NCBI RefSeq assembly: GCF_028682635.1
Contig: NZ_JANHLK010000033.1
Location: 1 to 56,387 of the forward strand
DNA: 56,387 bases
Reading direction: 5' to 3'
Origin: Pseudomonas putida
GTDB taxonomy: Bacteria; Pseudomonadota; Gammaproteobacteria; Pseudomonadales; Pseudomonadaceae
The first letter of the stretch is position 1. Each line of letters opens with the position of its first letter. The translations under genes and the position numbers were made by a program. This document shows positions 42,073 through 51,443 of the stretch, piece by piece. The notes beneath the pieces are model-generated. The model searched no databases, had not been told where the DNA came from, and saw only the letters and a program-made list of their open reading frames with translations.

Positions 42073-44966
42073 ACCGCCTACCCGCCCCGATGGGCCTGCT
42101 GATCGACCGTGACCAGCCGCTCGATTTCAGCTTCGATGGCCAACCCTACCAGGGCCTGCAAGGCGACAGCATCGCCAGCGCCCTGCTCGCCAACGGCCGC
42201 TTCCTGATTTCCCGCTCGTTCAAATACCATCGCCCGCGTGGCCCGCTGACCATGGCCGGGCAGGACGCCAACAGCCTGGTGCAACTGCCCCAGGAACCCA
42301 ACGTCCTGGCCGATGCACACGCGCTGGAGGCCGGTTTGCAGGTGACGGCGCAGAACGTCAACGGCTCGCTGGACAACGACCGCGATGCGTACCTGGGCAA
42401 GTTCTCGAAATTCATGCCGGTGGGCTTCTACTACCGCTCGTTCTACAAGCCCAAGGGCATGTGGAAAGTCTGGGAACCGATCATTCGCAAGAAGGCCGGC
42501 CTGGGCGTACTGGACCTGAAGTTCCAGCCCGAATACTACGACAAGGCCTATCTGTTCACGGACGTTGCGGTGATCGGCGCCGGTCCCGCCGGGCTGCACG
42601 CCGCACTGACCGCGGCCAATGCCGGGGCCAAGGTGCTGCTCATCGAGCAACAGCCGGTCCTCGGTGGGTCGCTGACCTATGCGCGCTTCGACATCGCGGG
42701 TACACGCGCCGACGCCTTGCGCCGCGAACTGCTGACGGCGGTGCAGCAGCACGCCAATATCCGCATCCTCACCGAGGCGAACTGCAACGCCTGGTTCACC
42801 GACAACTATCTGCCGGTGATCCAGGGTAAACGGATGTACAAGGTGCGCGCCCGCCAGTGCCTGGTGTGCAGCGGTGCGTTCGACCAGCCGGTGGTGTTTC
42901 GTAACAACGACTTGCCCGGGGTGATGCTGACCAGCGCCGCACAGCGCCTGATGAAGCTGTACGCGGTCAAGCCGGGCAAGCGCGCCGTGGTGCTGACGGG
43001 CAACGATGACGGTTACCTCGCCGCCCTGGATTTGTTCGATCAGGGCGTGGAAGTCGCCGCAGTAGTCGACCTGCGCCATGGCCCGAGCGATGAAGCCCTA
43101 CTCGCTGCACTGGCGCAACGCAAGATTCCCTGCCAGCGCAACAGCACCGTGTACGAAGCCCTGCACGAAAAAGGCCTGCGCCATGTCAACGGCGTCGACG
43201 TGCGCCAGATCACCGCCCAGGGCCAGGTCGCCGAGAGCGGGCAGCGCCTGGCCTGCGACTTGCTGTGCATGTCCGCCGGCTACATGCCGGTTTATCAACT
43301 GCTGTGCCAGGCCGGTGGCAAGCTGGCCTACGACGATCAGCGCGCCGAATTCACCCTCAGCGGGCTGCCGCAGAACCTCGCGGTCGCAGGCTCGGTGAAT
43401 GGCTGTCACCGCCTCGACAACGTGATCGCCGACGGCGTCAATGCCGGTGCCGACGCCGTCGCTGCGCTGGGCATTGCGGTCGGTGTGCATCGGACGCCCC
43501 TGGGCAGCGAGATGCGCGTCAACTTCAACTGGCCGATTTTCCCCCACCCCAAGGGCAAGGACTTCGTCGATTTCGACGAGGACCTGCAAGTGGCGGACAT
43601 CGTCAATGCCACGCGCATCGGCTATCGCGACGTGCAACTGGTCAAGCGTTATTCCACCGTGGGCATGGGCCCATCGCAAGGCCGCCATTCGGCGCTGCCG
43701 ACCGCGCGCCTGGTCGCCTGGGCGACCCAGCGCAACATCAGCGAAACCGGGGTGACTACCGCGCGCCCGCCCTTTGTCGCGGAAAAACTGGCCCACGTCG
43801 CTGGTCGCGCCTTCGATCCGTACCGCCAAACCCCGATGCATGCCCGGCACCTGCAAGCCGGGGCGAAGATGATGCCGGCAGGCATCTGGCAGCGCCCGGC
43901 CTACTACGGCCATGCCAGGGACCGCGAGGCGTGCATGCAGGCCGAAGCCCTGCATGTGCGCAACAAGGTCGGCATCATCGACGTCTCGACCCTGGGCGGC
44001 CTGGATGTGCGCGGCCCGGACGCCGCCGAGCTGCTCAACCGGATGTACACCTTCGCCTTTCTCAAGCAGCCGATCGGGCGATCCCGTTACGCTCTGATGA
44101 CCAATGAACACGGGGTGGTGATCGACGACGGCGTCTGCGCGCGGTTCGCCGAAAACCACTTCTACGTCACCGCCACCACCAGCGGTGTGGATCGCATCTA
44201 CCAGCAGATGCTCAAGTGGAACGCGCAATGGCGACTGGACGTGGACGTCGCCAACGTCACGGCGGCGATTTGCGCGGTCAATGTCGCCGGTCCCGACTCG
44301 CGCAAAGTGCTGGAGAAAGTCTGCAGCGACCTCAACCTGAGCGCTGCGGCGTTCCCCTACCTCGGCGTGCGCCAGGGCACCGTGGCCGGCATCAAGGCCC
44401 GGTTGTTGCGCGTCGGTTTTGTCGGCGAACTGGGTTATGAAATCCACGTACCGGCGCGCCATGGGCTCAAGCTGTGGGACGCACTGATGGAGGCCGGCAA
44501 GGCCCATGACATCCGCCCTTTCGGCGTGGAGACCCAGCGTTTGCTGCGCCTGGAAAAAGGCCACGTGATCATCAGCCAGGACACCGATGGCATGACTCAT
44601 CCGGGGGAAATCGACATGGGCTGGGCGGTCAGTCGCAACAAGCCGTTCTTCGTCGGACGGCGCTCGGTGGACATCCTTGAAGCCCAGCCGCAAACCCGCA
44701 AACTGGTGGGCTTCACCTTGCCCAGGGACAGCGCGCAACCACTGGAAGGTCACCTGGTGCTCAACGGCCCGGACATCAGCGGCAACGTCACGTCCTGCGA
44801 GTACTCGGCGAGCCTGGGCAAGATCATCGGCCTGGCCTACGCCGGCATCGACCAGAGCGCACCCGGGCAACGCATCCCGATCCGCGTCGAAGGTGGCCGC
44901 GTGGTGCAGGCCGAAGTCGTGTCGCTACCCTTTTTCGATCCCGCCAACCTGCGCCAGGAGCTTTGA
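42069..44966 (+). CDS. soxA: Sarcosine oxidase-like alpha subunit (SoxA/MgdC-type)
   Basis: 965 residues from ATG 42069; the frame is open much further upstream, but that part overlaps soxD. N-terminal 2Fe-2S-like fold without cofactor (LDFSFDGQPYQGLQGDSIAS, about 18-37), a NAD-binding flavoprotein core (DVAVIGAGPAGLHAALTAAN, about 163-182), an inserted second dinucleotide fold, and a C-terminal GcvT-like folate domain (about 600-960, with HVRNKVGIIDVSTLGGLDVR). It hands the methylene group to THF, giving methylene-THF for FolD. Full length for the family. Confidence 0.94.
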   Translation: MNRLPAPMGLLIDRDQPLDFSFDGQPYQGLQGDSIASALLANGRFLISRSFKYHRPRGPLTMAGQDANSLVQLPQEPNVLADAHALEAGLQVTAQNVNGSLDNDRDAYLGKFSKFMPVGFYYRSFYKPKGMWKVWEPIIRKKAGLGVLDLKFQPEYYDKAYLFTDVAVIGAGPAGLHAALTAANAGAKVLLIEQQPVLGGSLTYARFDIAGTRADALRRELLTAVQQHANIRILTEANCNAWFTDNYLPVIQGKRMYKVRARQCLVCSGAFDQPVVFRNNDLPGVMLTSAAQRLMKLYAVKPGKRAVVLTGNDDGYLAALDLFDQGVEVAAVVDLRHGPSDEALLAALAQRKIPCQRNSTVYEALHEKGLRHVNGVDVRQITAQGQVAESGQRLACDLLCMSAGYMPVYQLLCQAGGKLAYDDQRAEFTLSGLPQNLAVAGSVNGCHRLDNVIADGVNAGADAVAALGIAVGVHRTPLGSEMRVNFNWPIFPHPKGKDFVDFDEDLQVADIVNATRIGYRDVQLVKRYSTVGMGPSQGRHSALPTARLVAWATQRNISETGVTTARPPFVAEKLAHVAGRAFDPYRQTPMHARHLQAGAKMMPAGIWQRPAYYGHARDREACMQAEALHVRNKVGIIDVSTLGGLDVRGPDAAELLNRMYTFAFLKQPIGRSRYALMTNEHGVVIDDGVCARFAENHFYVTATTSGVDRIYQQMLKWNAQWRLDVDVANVTAAICAVNVAGPDSRKVLEKVCSDLNLSAAAFPYLGVRQGTVAGIKARLLRVGFVGELGYEIHVPARHGLKLWDALMEAGKAHDIRPFGVETQRLLRLEKGHVIISQDTDGMTHPGEIDMGWAVSRNKPFFVGRRSVDILEAQPQTRKLVGFTLPRDSAQPLEGHLVLNGPDISGNVTSCEYSASLGKIIGLAYAGIDQSAPGQRIPIRVEGGRVVQAEVVSLPFFDPANLRQEL

Positions 44967-44969
44967 GCC

Positions 44970-45548
44970 ATGACCAGCCTGACACAACAACACAGCGCCG
45001 GTCAGCCGGCCCTCGCCCTCCTGTCCAGCTGTGCGCTGACCGACTTTACCGACCTGCCCCGGGTCGGCTTTCGCGGCGCCGGCAGCGCGCACTATTTGCA
45101 GAGTCGGGACTTCGTGCTGCCGGAAGCGCCCAACCGAGCCGCCAGCCAGGTTGATGGCAGCTGGGTGGTGCGTCTGTCCCAGACCGAATACCTGCTGCTG
45201 GGCAGCGCCCAGGACCTGGGTGAACGCATTGCCGACGAAGAAGCTCGCTGGGAGATGGACCATCAAGCCAACTACCTGCTGCCGCGCCAGGACAGCCATG
45301 CCTGGTTCCAGCTCAGTGGCGAGTATTTGTCCGAGGTCATGGCCAAACTTTGCGGCGTGGATCTGAGCGCGCAGGTGTTCGGGCCCGGTGCCGTGGCGCA
45401 GACATCGGCTGCGCGCATTAACGTGATTGTGATCAACGCCACGGCTGCGCAACAGCCGAGGTTTTATATCCTCTGTGACCGGGCATCGATGGTTTATTTT
45501 CAGGAGGCGTTGCTGGATGCGATGGAGGAGTTTTCGGGCATGGCATAA
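44970..45548 (+). CDS. soxG: Sarcosine oxidase-like gamma subunit (SoxG)
   Basis: 192 residues. SoxG patterns: LTDFTDLPRVGFRGAGSAHY (about 25-44), VRLSQTEYLLLGSAQDLG (about 67-84), DSHAWFQLSGEYLSEVMAKL (about 107-126), and the final YFQEALLDAMEEF. The fold is GcvT/YgfZ-like, and the subunit stabilises the complex. It starts 3 nt after the soxA stop, with SD AGGAG inside soxA. It is the last gene of the plus arm; no terminator was found before the REP array. No glyA or fdhA follows, unlike the P. aeruginosa sox operon. Confidence 0.9.
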   Translation: MTSLTQQHSAGQPALALLSSCALTDFTDLPRVGFRGAGSAHYLQSRDFVLPEAPNRAASQVDGSWVVRLSQTEYLLLGSAQDLGERIADEEARWEMDHQANYLLPRQDSHAWFQLSGEYLSEVMAKLCGVDLSAQVFGPGAVAQTSAARINVIVINATAAQQPRFYILCDRASMVYFQEALLDAMEEFSGMA

Positions 45549-45595
45549 AAGATTAATACATACGCTCACGATCAGGCCGGCCGGGCGGCGGGCCC

Positions 45596-46360
45596 CTGTG
45601 GAAGCGAGCCTGCTCGCGAAAAACCTGAGAGCACCGCGGGGTGTCAGGCTTCACGCGTCAGCGTTGACCTCCATCGCTGGCAAGCCAGCTCCTACAGTGT
45701 GATTGGGGCCGTACACAGCTTTCCTGTGCGCTGTGGAACCTGTAGGAGCTGGCTTGCCAGCGAAGAGGTCGGCACATCCAACATCTCTGGTGACTGACAC
45801 ACCGCCTTCGCTGGCAAGCCAGCTCCTACAAGGGATTTGTGGCCATACGCAGCTTTCGTGTGCGCTGTGGAACCTGTAGGAGCTGGCTTGCCAGCGAAGA
45901 GGCCGGCACATCCAACAGCTCTGGTGACTGACACACCGCCTTCGCTGGCAAGCCAGCTCCTACAAGGGATTTGTGGCCATACGCAGCTTTCCTGTGCGCT
46001 GTGGAACCTGTAGGAGCTGGCTTGCCAGCGAAGAGGCCGGCACATCCAACAGCTCTGGTGACTGACACACCGCTACAAGAGATTTGTGGCCATACACAGC
46101 TTTCCTGTGCGATGCGGATCTGTAGGAGCTGGCTTGCCAGCGAAGAGGCCGGCGCATCCAACAGCTCTGGTGACTGACACACCGCCTTCGCTGGCAAGCC
46201 AGCTCCTACAAGGGATTTGTGGCCATACGCAGCTTTCGTGTGCGATGCGGAACCTGTAGGAGCTGGCTTGCCAGCGAAGAGGCCGGCGCATCCAACAGCT
46301 CTGGTGACTGACACACCGCCTTCGCTGCGATGCGGCGATCCGACAAGCCAGCTCCTACAG
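45596..46360. repeat. Tandem REPIN array, about five units of 134 bp
   Basis: Each unit has TGTAGGAGCTGGCTTGCCAG (starts at 45741, 45875, 46009, 46121, 46255), then GGCACATCCAACAGCTCTGG, then the inverted REP arm ending AGCTCCTACA and a linker with GGCCATACGCAGCTTTC. Spacings are 134, 134, 112 and 134; the short one lacks about 22 bp of the inverted arm at 46073. An older, diverged pair starts the array at 45596-45697. The whole gene-free stretch 45549-46388 is made of this. Open frames here are repeat artefacts. Confidence 0.9.
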
Positions 46361-46388
46361 TGGATCGGGCGTTGCCGCGGGAGCGCGG

Positions 46389-47162
46389 CTACCTGAAGAA
46401 ATGGCTGGGGGTCTTGCCGAACTGTTTCTTGAACATGCTGGTGAACGCACTGGGGCTGTCGTAGCCCAGCTCCCCGGCAATGTCGATGATCTTCTCGCCG
46501 ACGGCGATGCGCTCCAGGGCCAGCAGCAGGCGCGCCTGCTGACGCCATTGGCCGAAGGTCATCCCGGTTTCCTTGCGGAACAGGCGCTGGATGGTTTTTT
46601 CATCGAGGTCCAGGCGTGCGCTCCAGTGCGCCAGGGTCGAGCCATCGCCGGGATCGCGCTGCAACGCCGAGCACACCACCTTGAGCCGTGGGTCCGTGGG
46701 CTGAGGCAGGTGCAGAGGCAAGGTCGGCAGGATCCGCAGTTCATCGAGGATCAGGCGCATGACCCGGCCCTCGCGCGAGTCCGCCTCGTAGGGTCCGCTG
46801 ATCTCCACCGAGACCTTGATCAACTCACTGAGCAACGCCGAAATACTCACCGCTCGGGGTTCCGCTGGCATATCCGCAGCCGCCTCGGGGCGCACGAACA
46901 GGCTGCGCATTTTCAACGGGCCGACACAGCGAATCGAATGAATATGCCGGCTCGGCATCCAGATCCCGCGGCTGGGCGGCACCGTCCACTGGCTCAATCC
47001 CGAGTGCACCACCATGACGCCTTCGATGGCGTAGATCAGTTGGTGGGCCTGATGGGAGTGCGCTTCGATCACCCAGTTCTCCGGGTAGTCGGTGGCGCTG
47101 CTGCTCACGGCGCAGGCGCGGCCGTCGATCTCCCTGAGGAATTCATCCAGCGACTTGATCAT
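46389..47162 (-). CDS. AraC-family regulator with cupin sensor
   Basis: 257 residues from ATG 47162; longer starts run antisense through the MFS gene and are rejected. An N-terminal cupin-like domain (about 28-100: WVIEAHSHQAHQLIYAIEGV) and a C-terminal AraC HTH pair (about 165-255: LAHWSARLDLDEKTIQRLFR and IAGELGYDSPSAFTSMFKKQ). It faces away from the MFS exporter, with 135 bp between, and likely controls it. This type is commonly found beside efflux genes. No REP copies lie in the shared promoter. Confidence 0.9.
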   Translation of the reverse strand: MIKSLDEFLREIDGRACAVSSSATDYPENWVIEAHSHQAHQLIYAIEGVMVVHSGLSQWTVPPSRGIWMPSRHIHSIRCVGPLKMRSLFVRPEAAADMPAEPRAVSISALLSELIKVSVEISGPYEADSREGRVMRLILDELRILPTLPLHLPQPTDPRLKVVCSALQRDPGDGSTLAHWSARLDLDEKTIQRLFRKETGMTFGQWRQQARLLLALERIAVGEKIIDIAGELGYDSPSAFTSMFKKQFGKTPSHFFR

Positions 47163-47297
47163 GATGCCCTTTTTGCGATAGTCGATTCCCGAATTGCGCG
47201 AGACAGGCAATCGGACGCCCCCTAGGATAGCGCTGAACCCTGAAATGGCCAGCGCTTTTACCCCGCGCCGGCCGCGCTTTTTCTCTGGAAGGATCCC

Positions 47298-48527
47298 ATG
47301 TCCATCAGTACAACCGCCTCCGCCACTACCTCCAAGAAGGCCACCGCCTCGGTGGCCAGCCAGGCCAGCCCGCTGGTGATGCGCGTCATCGGCGCCTGTG
47401 CCCTGGCGCACCTGATCAACGACCTGATCCAGGCCGTGCTGCCGTCGATCTACCCGATGCTCAAGGCCACCTATGGCCTGACTTTCACCCAGGTCGGCCT
47501 GATCACCCTGACCTTTCAACTGACCGCTTCGCTGCTGCAACCCTGGGTCGGTTACTACACCGACCGCCACCCCAAGCCGTGGCTGTTGCCGGCGGGCATG
47601 GTCTGCACCCTGATCGGCATTTTGATGCTGTCGATGGTCGGCAGCTTCGGGGCGATCCTGGTGGCTTCGGCACTGGTGGGCATTGGCTCTTCGACCTTCC
47701 ACCCGGAGACTTCCCGCGTCGCGCGCCTGGCCTCGGGCGGACGCTACGGCCTGGCCCAGTCGACCTTCCAGGTCGGCGGCAACGCCGGCAGCGCCTTCGG
47801 TCCGCTGCTGGCGGCGGCCATCGTCATCCCATACGGCCAGGGTAACGTCGCCTGGTTCGGCCTGTTCGCAGTCTTCGCCATCCTCGTGCAATACGGCCTG
47901 AGCCGCTGGTACCGCAACCACCTGAACCTGTTCAAGCTCAAGCAAGGCACCAAGGCCACCCATGGCCTGTCCAGGCAACGGGTGACTTTCGCCTTGGTGG
48001 TCCTGGCCTTGCTGGTGTTCTCCAAGTATTTCTACATGGCCAGCTTCACCAGTTACTTCACCTTCTACCTGATCGAGAAGTTCGACCTGTCGGTGGCCAG
48101 TTCGCAGCTGTACCTGTTCCTGTTCCTCGGCGCCGTGGCAGCCGGCACTTTCTTCGGCGGGCCGATCGGTGACCGGATCGGGCGCAAGCAGGTGATCTGG
48201 TTCTCGATCCTCGGCGCCGCACCCTTCACCCTCGCCCTGCCCTACGTCGACCTGTTCTGGACCGGCGTGCTGAGCATGATCATCGGCTTCATCCTCGCCT
48301 CGGCCTTCTCGGCCATCGTGGTCTTCGCCCAGGAATTGGTGCCCGGCAACGTCGGCATGATCGCCGGGGTGTTCTTCGGCCTGATGTTCGGTTTTGGCGG
48401 CATCGGCGCCGCGCTGCTCGGGCACCTGGCGGATATCCACGGCATCGAGTACGTGTATACGCTGTGCTCGTTCCTGCCGCTGCTGGGCATCCTGACGATC
48501 CTGTTGCCATCTACCAAAGGCGTTTAG
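47298..48527 (+). CDS. MFS exporter, fosmidomycin-resistance (Fsr) type
   Basis: 409 residues with about 12 hydrophobic segments after a polar, Ser/Thr/Ala-rich tail of about 25 residues. Family-like blocks: AHLINDLIQAVLPSIYPMLK (about 36-55), GYYTDRHPKPWLLPAGM (the MFS loop 2-3 motif), GIGSSTFHPETSRVARLASG (about 132-151) and GGPIGDRIGRKQVIWFSILG (about 287-306). The STFHPE block is typical of Fsr/YfnC-like transporters that export fosmidomycin and similar compounds. SD AAGGA before ATG 47298. Its 3' end overlaps the convergent DUF72 gene by 17 nt. Confidence 0.9.
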   Translation: MSISTTASATTSKKATASVASQASPLVMRVIGACALAHLINDLIQAVLPSIYPMLKATYGLTFTQVGLITLTFQLTASLLQPWVGYYTDRHPKPWLLPAGMVCTLIGILMLSMVGSFGAILVASALVGIGSSTFHPETSRVARLASGGRYGLAQSTFQVGGNAGSAFGPLLAAAIVIPYGQGNVAWFGLFAVFAILVQYGLSRWYRNHLNLFKLKQGTKATHGLSRQRVTFALVVLALLVFSKYFYMASFTSYFTFYLIEKFDLSVASSQLYLFLFLGAVAAGTFFGGPIGDRIGRKQVIWFSILGAAPFTLALPYVDLFWTGVLSMIIGFILASAFSAIVVFAQELVPGNVGMIAGVFFGLMFGFGGIGAALLGHLADIHGIEYVYTLCSFLPLLGILTILLPSTKGV

Positions 48528-49257
48528 CGGCCAGGTTTTGCGCCAGCGTCAAGGCATTGCCCAGTGCCGCGCCGCTGGCGGTGTTGTCGAAGATGCACCA
48601 GGTGGACGACCCGTCGGCCGTAGCTGCATGCATCTCGCCCGCCAGGCGTTCCAGCCGCTGCTCGTCATAGGGGCTGTAATAGATGCGTGGCGAGCCATGC
48701 AGCCGCCAGTATTTGAGGCCCGGCCATCCCCGTGGAGTCGAGTCGGTGCTGATGCGCGAAGGATCCACCGCAGCCTGCGCAATGCGATAGTGCACCAACA
48801 GGGCCCCGGCCTCCGTCCAGGATTCGTGTCGGGGTTCAAGCACCACATCCCCTGCAAAACACCGCCTGAGACTGATGAAAAAAGCCTCGGCAATCGGCTC
48901 GACAAATTCCAGAGACGGCGGCAATTGCACCAGCAGGCAGCCCAGGCGATCGCCCAACCCGGAACACTGCAGCACAAACTCATCGAGCGCCTGGTCACAG
49001 TCCTGCAGACGCTGCACGTGTGTGATCTGCTTGGGCACCTTGACGCTGAAGCGAAAGCCGGCCGGCACGCAGGCGCCCCAGCGCTGGTAGGTTTGGACGC
49101 GATGCGGGCGATAAAACGAGCTGTTGATCTCAACGCAGTTCAGTCGCGCCGCATAACGCTGCAAGTGGGTGCCCTCTGCCGTGAAGGCGGCCGAATATTC
49201 CCGGCCCAGGCTCCATCCGGCGCACCCTGTGAAAATTGACTGAACATTCACATCCAT
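48511..49257 (-). CDS. DUF72 (YecE-like) protein
   Basis: 248 residues. DUF72 hallmarks: IFTGCAGWSLGREY at the start, LNCVEINSSFYRPHRVQTYQ (about 39-58), RFSVKVPKQITH, LGCLLVQLPPSLEF (about 104-117), EPRHESW and WRLHGSPRIYYSPY near the C-terminus. The fold is a TIM-barrel of unknown function; related proteins are called YecE. SD GGGAGG before ATG 49257. It converges with the MFS gene and is divergent from the glycosyltransferase. Slightly shorter than many members; otherwise complete. Confidence 0.9.
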   Translation of the reverse strand: MDVNVQSIFTGCAGWSLGREYSAAFTAEGTHLQRYAARLNCVEINSSFYRPHRVQTYQRWGACVPAGFRFSVKVPKQITHVQRLQDCDQALDEFVLQCSGLGDRLGCLLVQLPPSLEFVEPIAEAFFISLRRCFAGDVVLEPRHESWTEAGALLVHYRIAQAAVDPSRISTDSTPRGWPGLKYWRLHGSPRIYYSPYDEQRLERLAGEMHAATADGSSTWCIFDNTASGAALGNALTLAQNLAAKRLW

Positions 49258-49434
49258 CTACCTCCCCCCTGCTTATGTCTAAGGGCACAAAGCGGCTGCG
49301 GCGGTTCCTTTTTTCGTTCACGACGGTGGATCAATGGTCGAGCGCCATAAGTGATCGCCTTCGCGTGAAAACAGTTGCAACCAATGGTCATCAACCCCGG
49401 TCGACATCGAAAAGCCAGCCATGGGGATTTGCAG

Positions 49435-50085
49435 ATGATAGGAGTGATTGTGCCGGTGCATAACGAGGAGCAGCGCCTTGAAGAATGCATCGAGTCGCTG
49501 CTGGCGGCGTCTTTCCACCGAGATCTGGACGATGAGGAAGTGAGGATCCTGATCGTCCTGGACGACTGCACGGACGCTTCACTCGACATCGCCCAGGCCT
49601 ATGACGTGTGGACGCTGAGCTGCAACCACCGCAACGTTGGCAAGACCCGGGCCCAAGGCGCCGAACACCTGCTGGCGAAGGATGCACGCTGGCTGGCCTT
49701 CACCGACGCCGACAGCGTCGTTCCCGATACCTGGCTGGCAGAGCAGATCAGCTTCAACGCGGATGCGGTTTGCGGCCTGGTCGATGTCGCCGACTGGTCC
49801 GAACATCCGGAACGGGTGCGCGAGCGCTATCACGCCAGTTACCACACCGTTGACGGTCACCGGCATATCCATGGCGCCAACCTCGGCGTCTCTTCGGCGG
49901 CTTACCGCAAGGCGGGCGGATTCCAAGCCCTGCCCGCCCACGAGGACGTGCAGCTGGTGGCCGATCTGGAGCGCAGCGGCGCGCGCATCATGTGGACGGC
50001 GAGGAACCGGGTCACCACCAGCGCCCGCCAGCACTGCCGGTGCCGGGAAGGTTTTGGCGACTACCTGAAGTCGTTGGCCTTTTGA
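49435..50085 (+). CDS. Short GT-A (family 2-like) glycosyltransferase
   Basis: 216 residues from ATG 49435; an upstream ATG at 49375 adds 20 atypical residues. GT2 features: IGVIVPVHNEEQRLEECIES (2-21), the metal-binding FTDADSVVPDTW (about 98-109), HGANLGVSSAAYRKAGGF (about 145-162) and the acidic HEDVQLVADL. No membrane helix, so it is a cytosolic or peripheral enzyme. The stop is directly next to that of the methyltransferase on the other strand (50085/50086). It is close to a PIG-L deacetylase and a NodS-like methyltransferase, which suggests one glycan or glycolipid pathway. Confidence 0.87.
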   Translation: MIGVIVPVHNEEQRLEECIESLLAASFHRDLDDEEVRILIVLDDCTDASLDIAQAYDVWTLSCNHRNVGKTRAQGAEHLLAKDARWLAFTDADSVVPDTWLAEQISFNADAVCGLVDVADWSEHPERVRERYHASYHTVDGHRHIHGANLGVSSAAYRKAGGFQALPAHEDVQLVADLERSGARIMWTARNRVTTSARQHCRCREGFGDYLKSLAF

Positions 50086-50685
50086 CTATTGGCAGGTCTC
50101 GGCAAGGTCGATCGAGGTCGCGTCACGGCTCCAGTATTCAAGGAGGAAATCCGCTTCTTCATGACGCATCAGACGATGCAGATTCAGACGCTCGGCAAGC
50201 GCTGCGTGAACGTCGCGGCCGTCCTGGGAACAGCCTTCGATCGGATGCAACCAGTGACAGGCCAGCACGCTGCCCGCCGGGCCCAGGCTGCGCAAGGTCT
50301 GCTCGATGACCTGATGCCATTCGCCTGCATCGAGGAAGTAGCCCACTTCGCTCAGCACGATGAGGTCAAACTCGCCGTCCGGCCAATCCCGTGGAATACG
50401 GGCCTGCTCGACGCGGACATGTTGCAGGCCACTCAAGCGCTGGCGCGCCAGTGCCACCGCCTTCGCGTTGATGTCCTGGCACAGCAACGCGTCGCTGCGC
50501 TCGGCCAGCTGCGCACTGAGTTCACCGTTGGCGCAGGCCGGCTCGAAAACCCGTTGATAACGTTGACGCGGCAAGCTGGCCAACGTCAGCTCGCGCTTGC
50601 GCTTTTCGTACCAGCGGGTACGAAAGGACCAGGGGTCATCGCTGGCCCTGAACATTTGCTCGAAGTAGTCGGGCGGCAGGCTCAT
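50086..50685 (-). CDS. NodS-like SAM-dependent methyltransferase
   Basis: 199 residues. Class I fold: PPDYFEQMFRASDDPWSFRT (4-23), VFEPACANGELSAQLAER (motif I, about 46-63), LLCQDINAKAVALAR, and FDLIVLSEVGYFLDAGEWH (motif IV/post region, about 106-124). The DPWxFxxxWYExRKR start is characteristic of the NodS/TPMT-like group that N-methylates amino sugars in Nod-factor makers. Start ATG overlaps the PIG-L stop (ATGA), so both are translated together. An amino-sugar acceptor made by the upstream deacetylase would fit well, by inference. Confidence 0.87.
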   Translation of the reverse strand: MSLPPDYFEQMFRASDDPWSFRTRWYEKRKRELTLASLPRQRYQRVFEPACANGELSAQLAERSDALLCQDINAKAVALARQRLSGLQHVRVEQARIPRDWPDGEFDLIVLSEVGYFLDAGEWHQVIEQTLRSLGPAGSVLACHWLHPIEGCSQDGRDVHAALAERLNLHRLMRHEEADFLLEYWSRDATSIDLAETCQ

Positions 50686-51443
50686 AGAAACACCAGTTCA
50701 AAAGGTTGCAGCAGGCGTTCGAGGGTTTCTCGACTCAACACCGCCGGTGGGCTGACCTGCGAGACATGGGCGGCAATGGCCTGGCGCTTTTGCGCCAACA
50801 CCTGGGGATCCAGCAGGTATTTGTGCGCCCGTGCCCAAGGGATCCGGGCATCGTCCGGCCGCGCCCAATGCCACGCCCAGACCGGCGCTTCGATCAGACA
50901 GGCCCTTTGCTGCGCTACCGCGTTGGCGGTCGCCTGGCCTGTCGCCTCGTGATCGCAGTGGCCGTCGAAGCGCCAGGTGGTGACCACCCGATCCTGCGGG
51001 CGAATCAACGCCGCCAGGCGTTCGATCAGTAACGCCTCCTGCCCCGCTACGCCGCTGTCGGGCAAGCCCAGGCGCTGCCAGTCCAGGGCAGTGACATCGA
51101 GCCCCATGCGGGCGAGCGCGCGCGTGCTTTCCAGCGGGCGCTCGCGGCGCAGACGCGTCGGGGTCCAGTGGCGAGACTGCGGATGACTGGCTTCGCCATC
51201 AGTGACCGCGATCATCAGGACGTCGGCCTCCCTGCCCTTCATCCCGGCCAGGATGCCAGCACATCCGAGCACTTCATCGTCAGGATGCGGGGCGACCACC
51301 ACCAGGCGCTGCCCCGCAGGCACCAGCTGGTGGTGGGTGATGGTGGGCACCCGCGCCAGCCAGTCACTGGCCTGCCATTGGGCCAGCGATGTGCCGGGAC
51401 CCTGGATGAGATTCTCCCCTTGAGATACCAACTCGGCGATCAC
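50682..51443 (-). CDS. PIG-L family deacetylase
   Basis: 253 residues from a GTG start overlapping the acyl-CoA dehydrogenase stop (GTGA), with GGGAG just upstream. Zinc-binding motif VVAPHPDDEVLGCAG (about 47-61) and the distal GHCDHEATGQA (about 160-170) with a third ligand histidine. The family deacetylates N-acetylglucosaminyl groups (PIG-L, MshB, BshB). Middle gene of the three-gene minus operon. It probably exposes an amine for the downstream methyltransferase; substrate unknown. Confidence 0.92.
   Translation of the reverse strand: MIAELVSQGENLIQGPGTSLAQWQASDWLARVPTITHHQLVPAGQRLVVVAPHPDDEVLGCAGILAGMKGREADVLMIAVTDGEASHPQSRHWTPTRLRRERPLESTRALARMGLDVTALDWQRLGLPDSGVAGQEALLIERLAALIRPQDRVVTTWRFDGHCDHEATGQATANAVAQQRACLIEAPVWAWHWARPDDARIPWARAHKYLLDPQVLAQKRQAIAAHVSQVSPPAVLSRETLERLLQPFELVFL

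Noticed and set aside
45596..46360. Possible CRISPR array
   Set aside because: Units are 134 bp, nearly identical over their whole length, and built of inverted REP arms; there are no unique spacers and no cas genes.
45826..46548. Minus-strand open frames in the repeat array
   Set aside because: The protein is a translation of repeated REP units (repeated LASQLLQ-like segments); not a gene.
46389..48440. 683-residue minus-strand frame as one regulator
   Set aside because: The N-terminal 400 residues are antisense to the MFS gene. The AraC protein begins at 47162 with an RBS-like motif.
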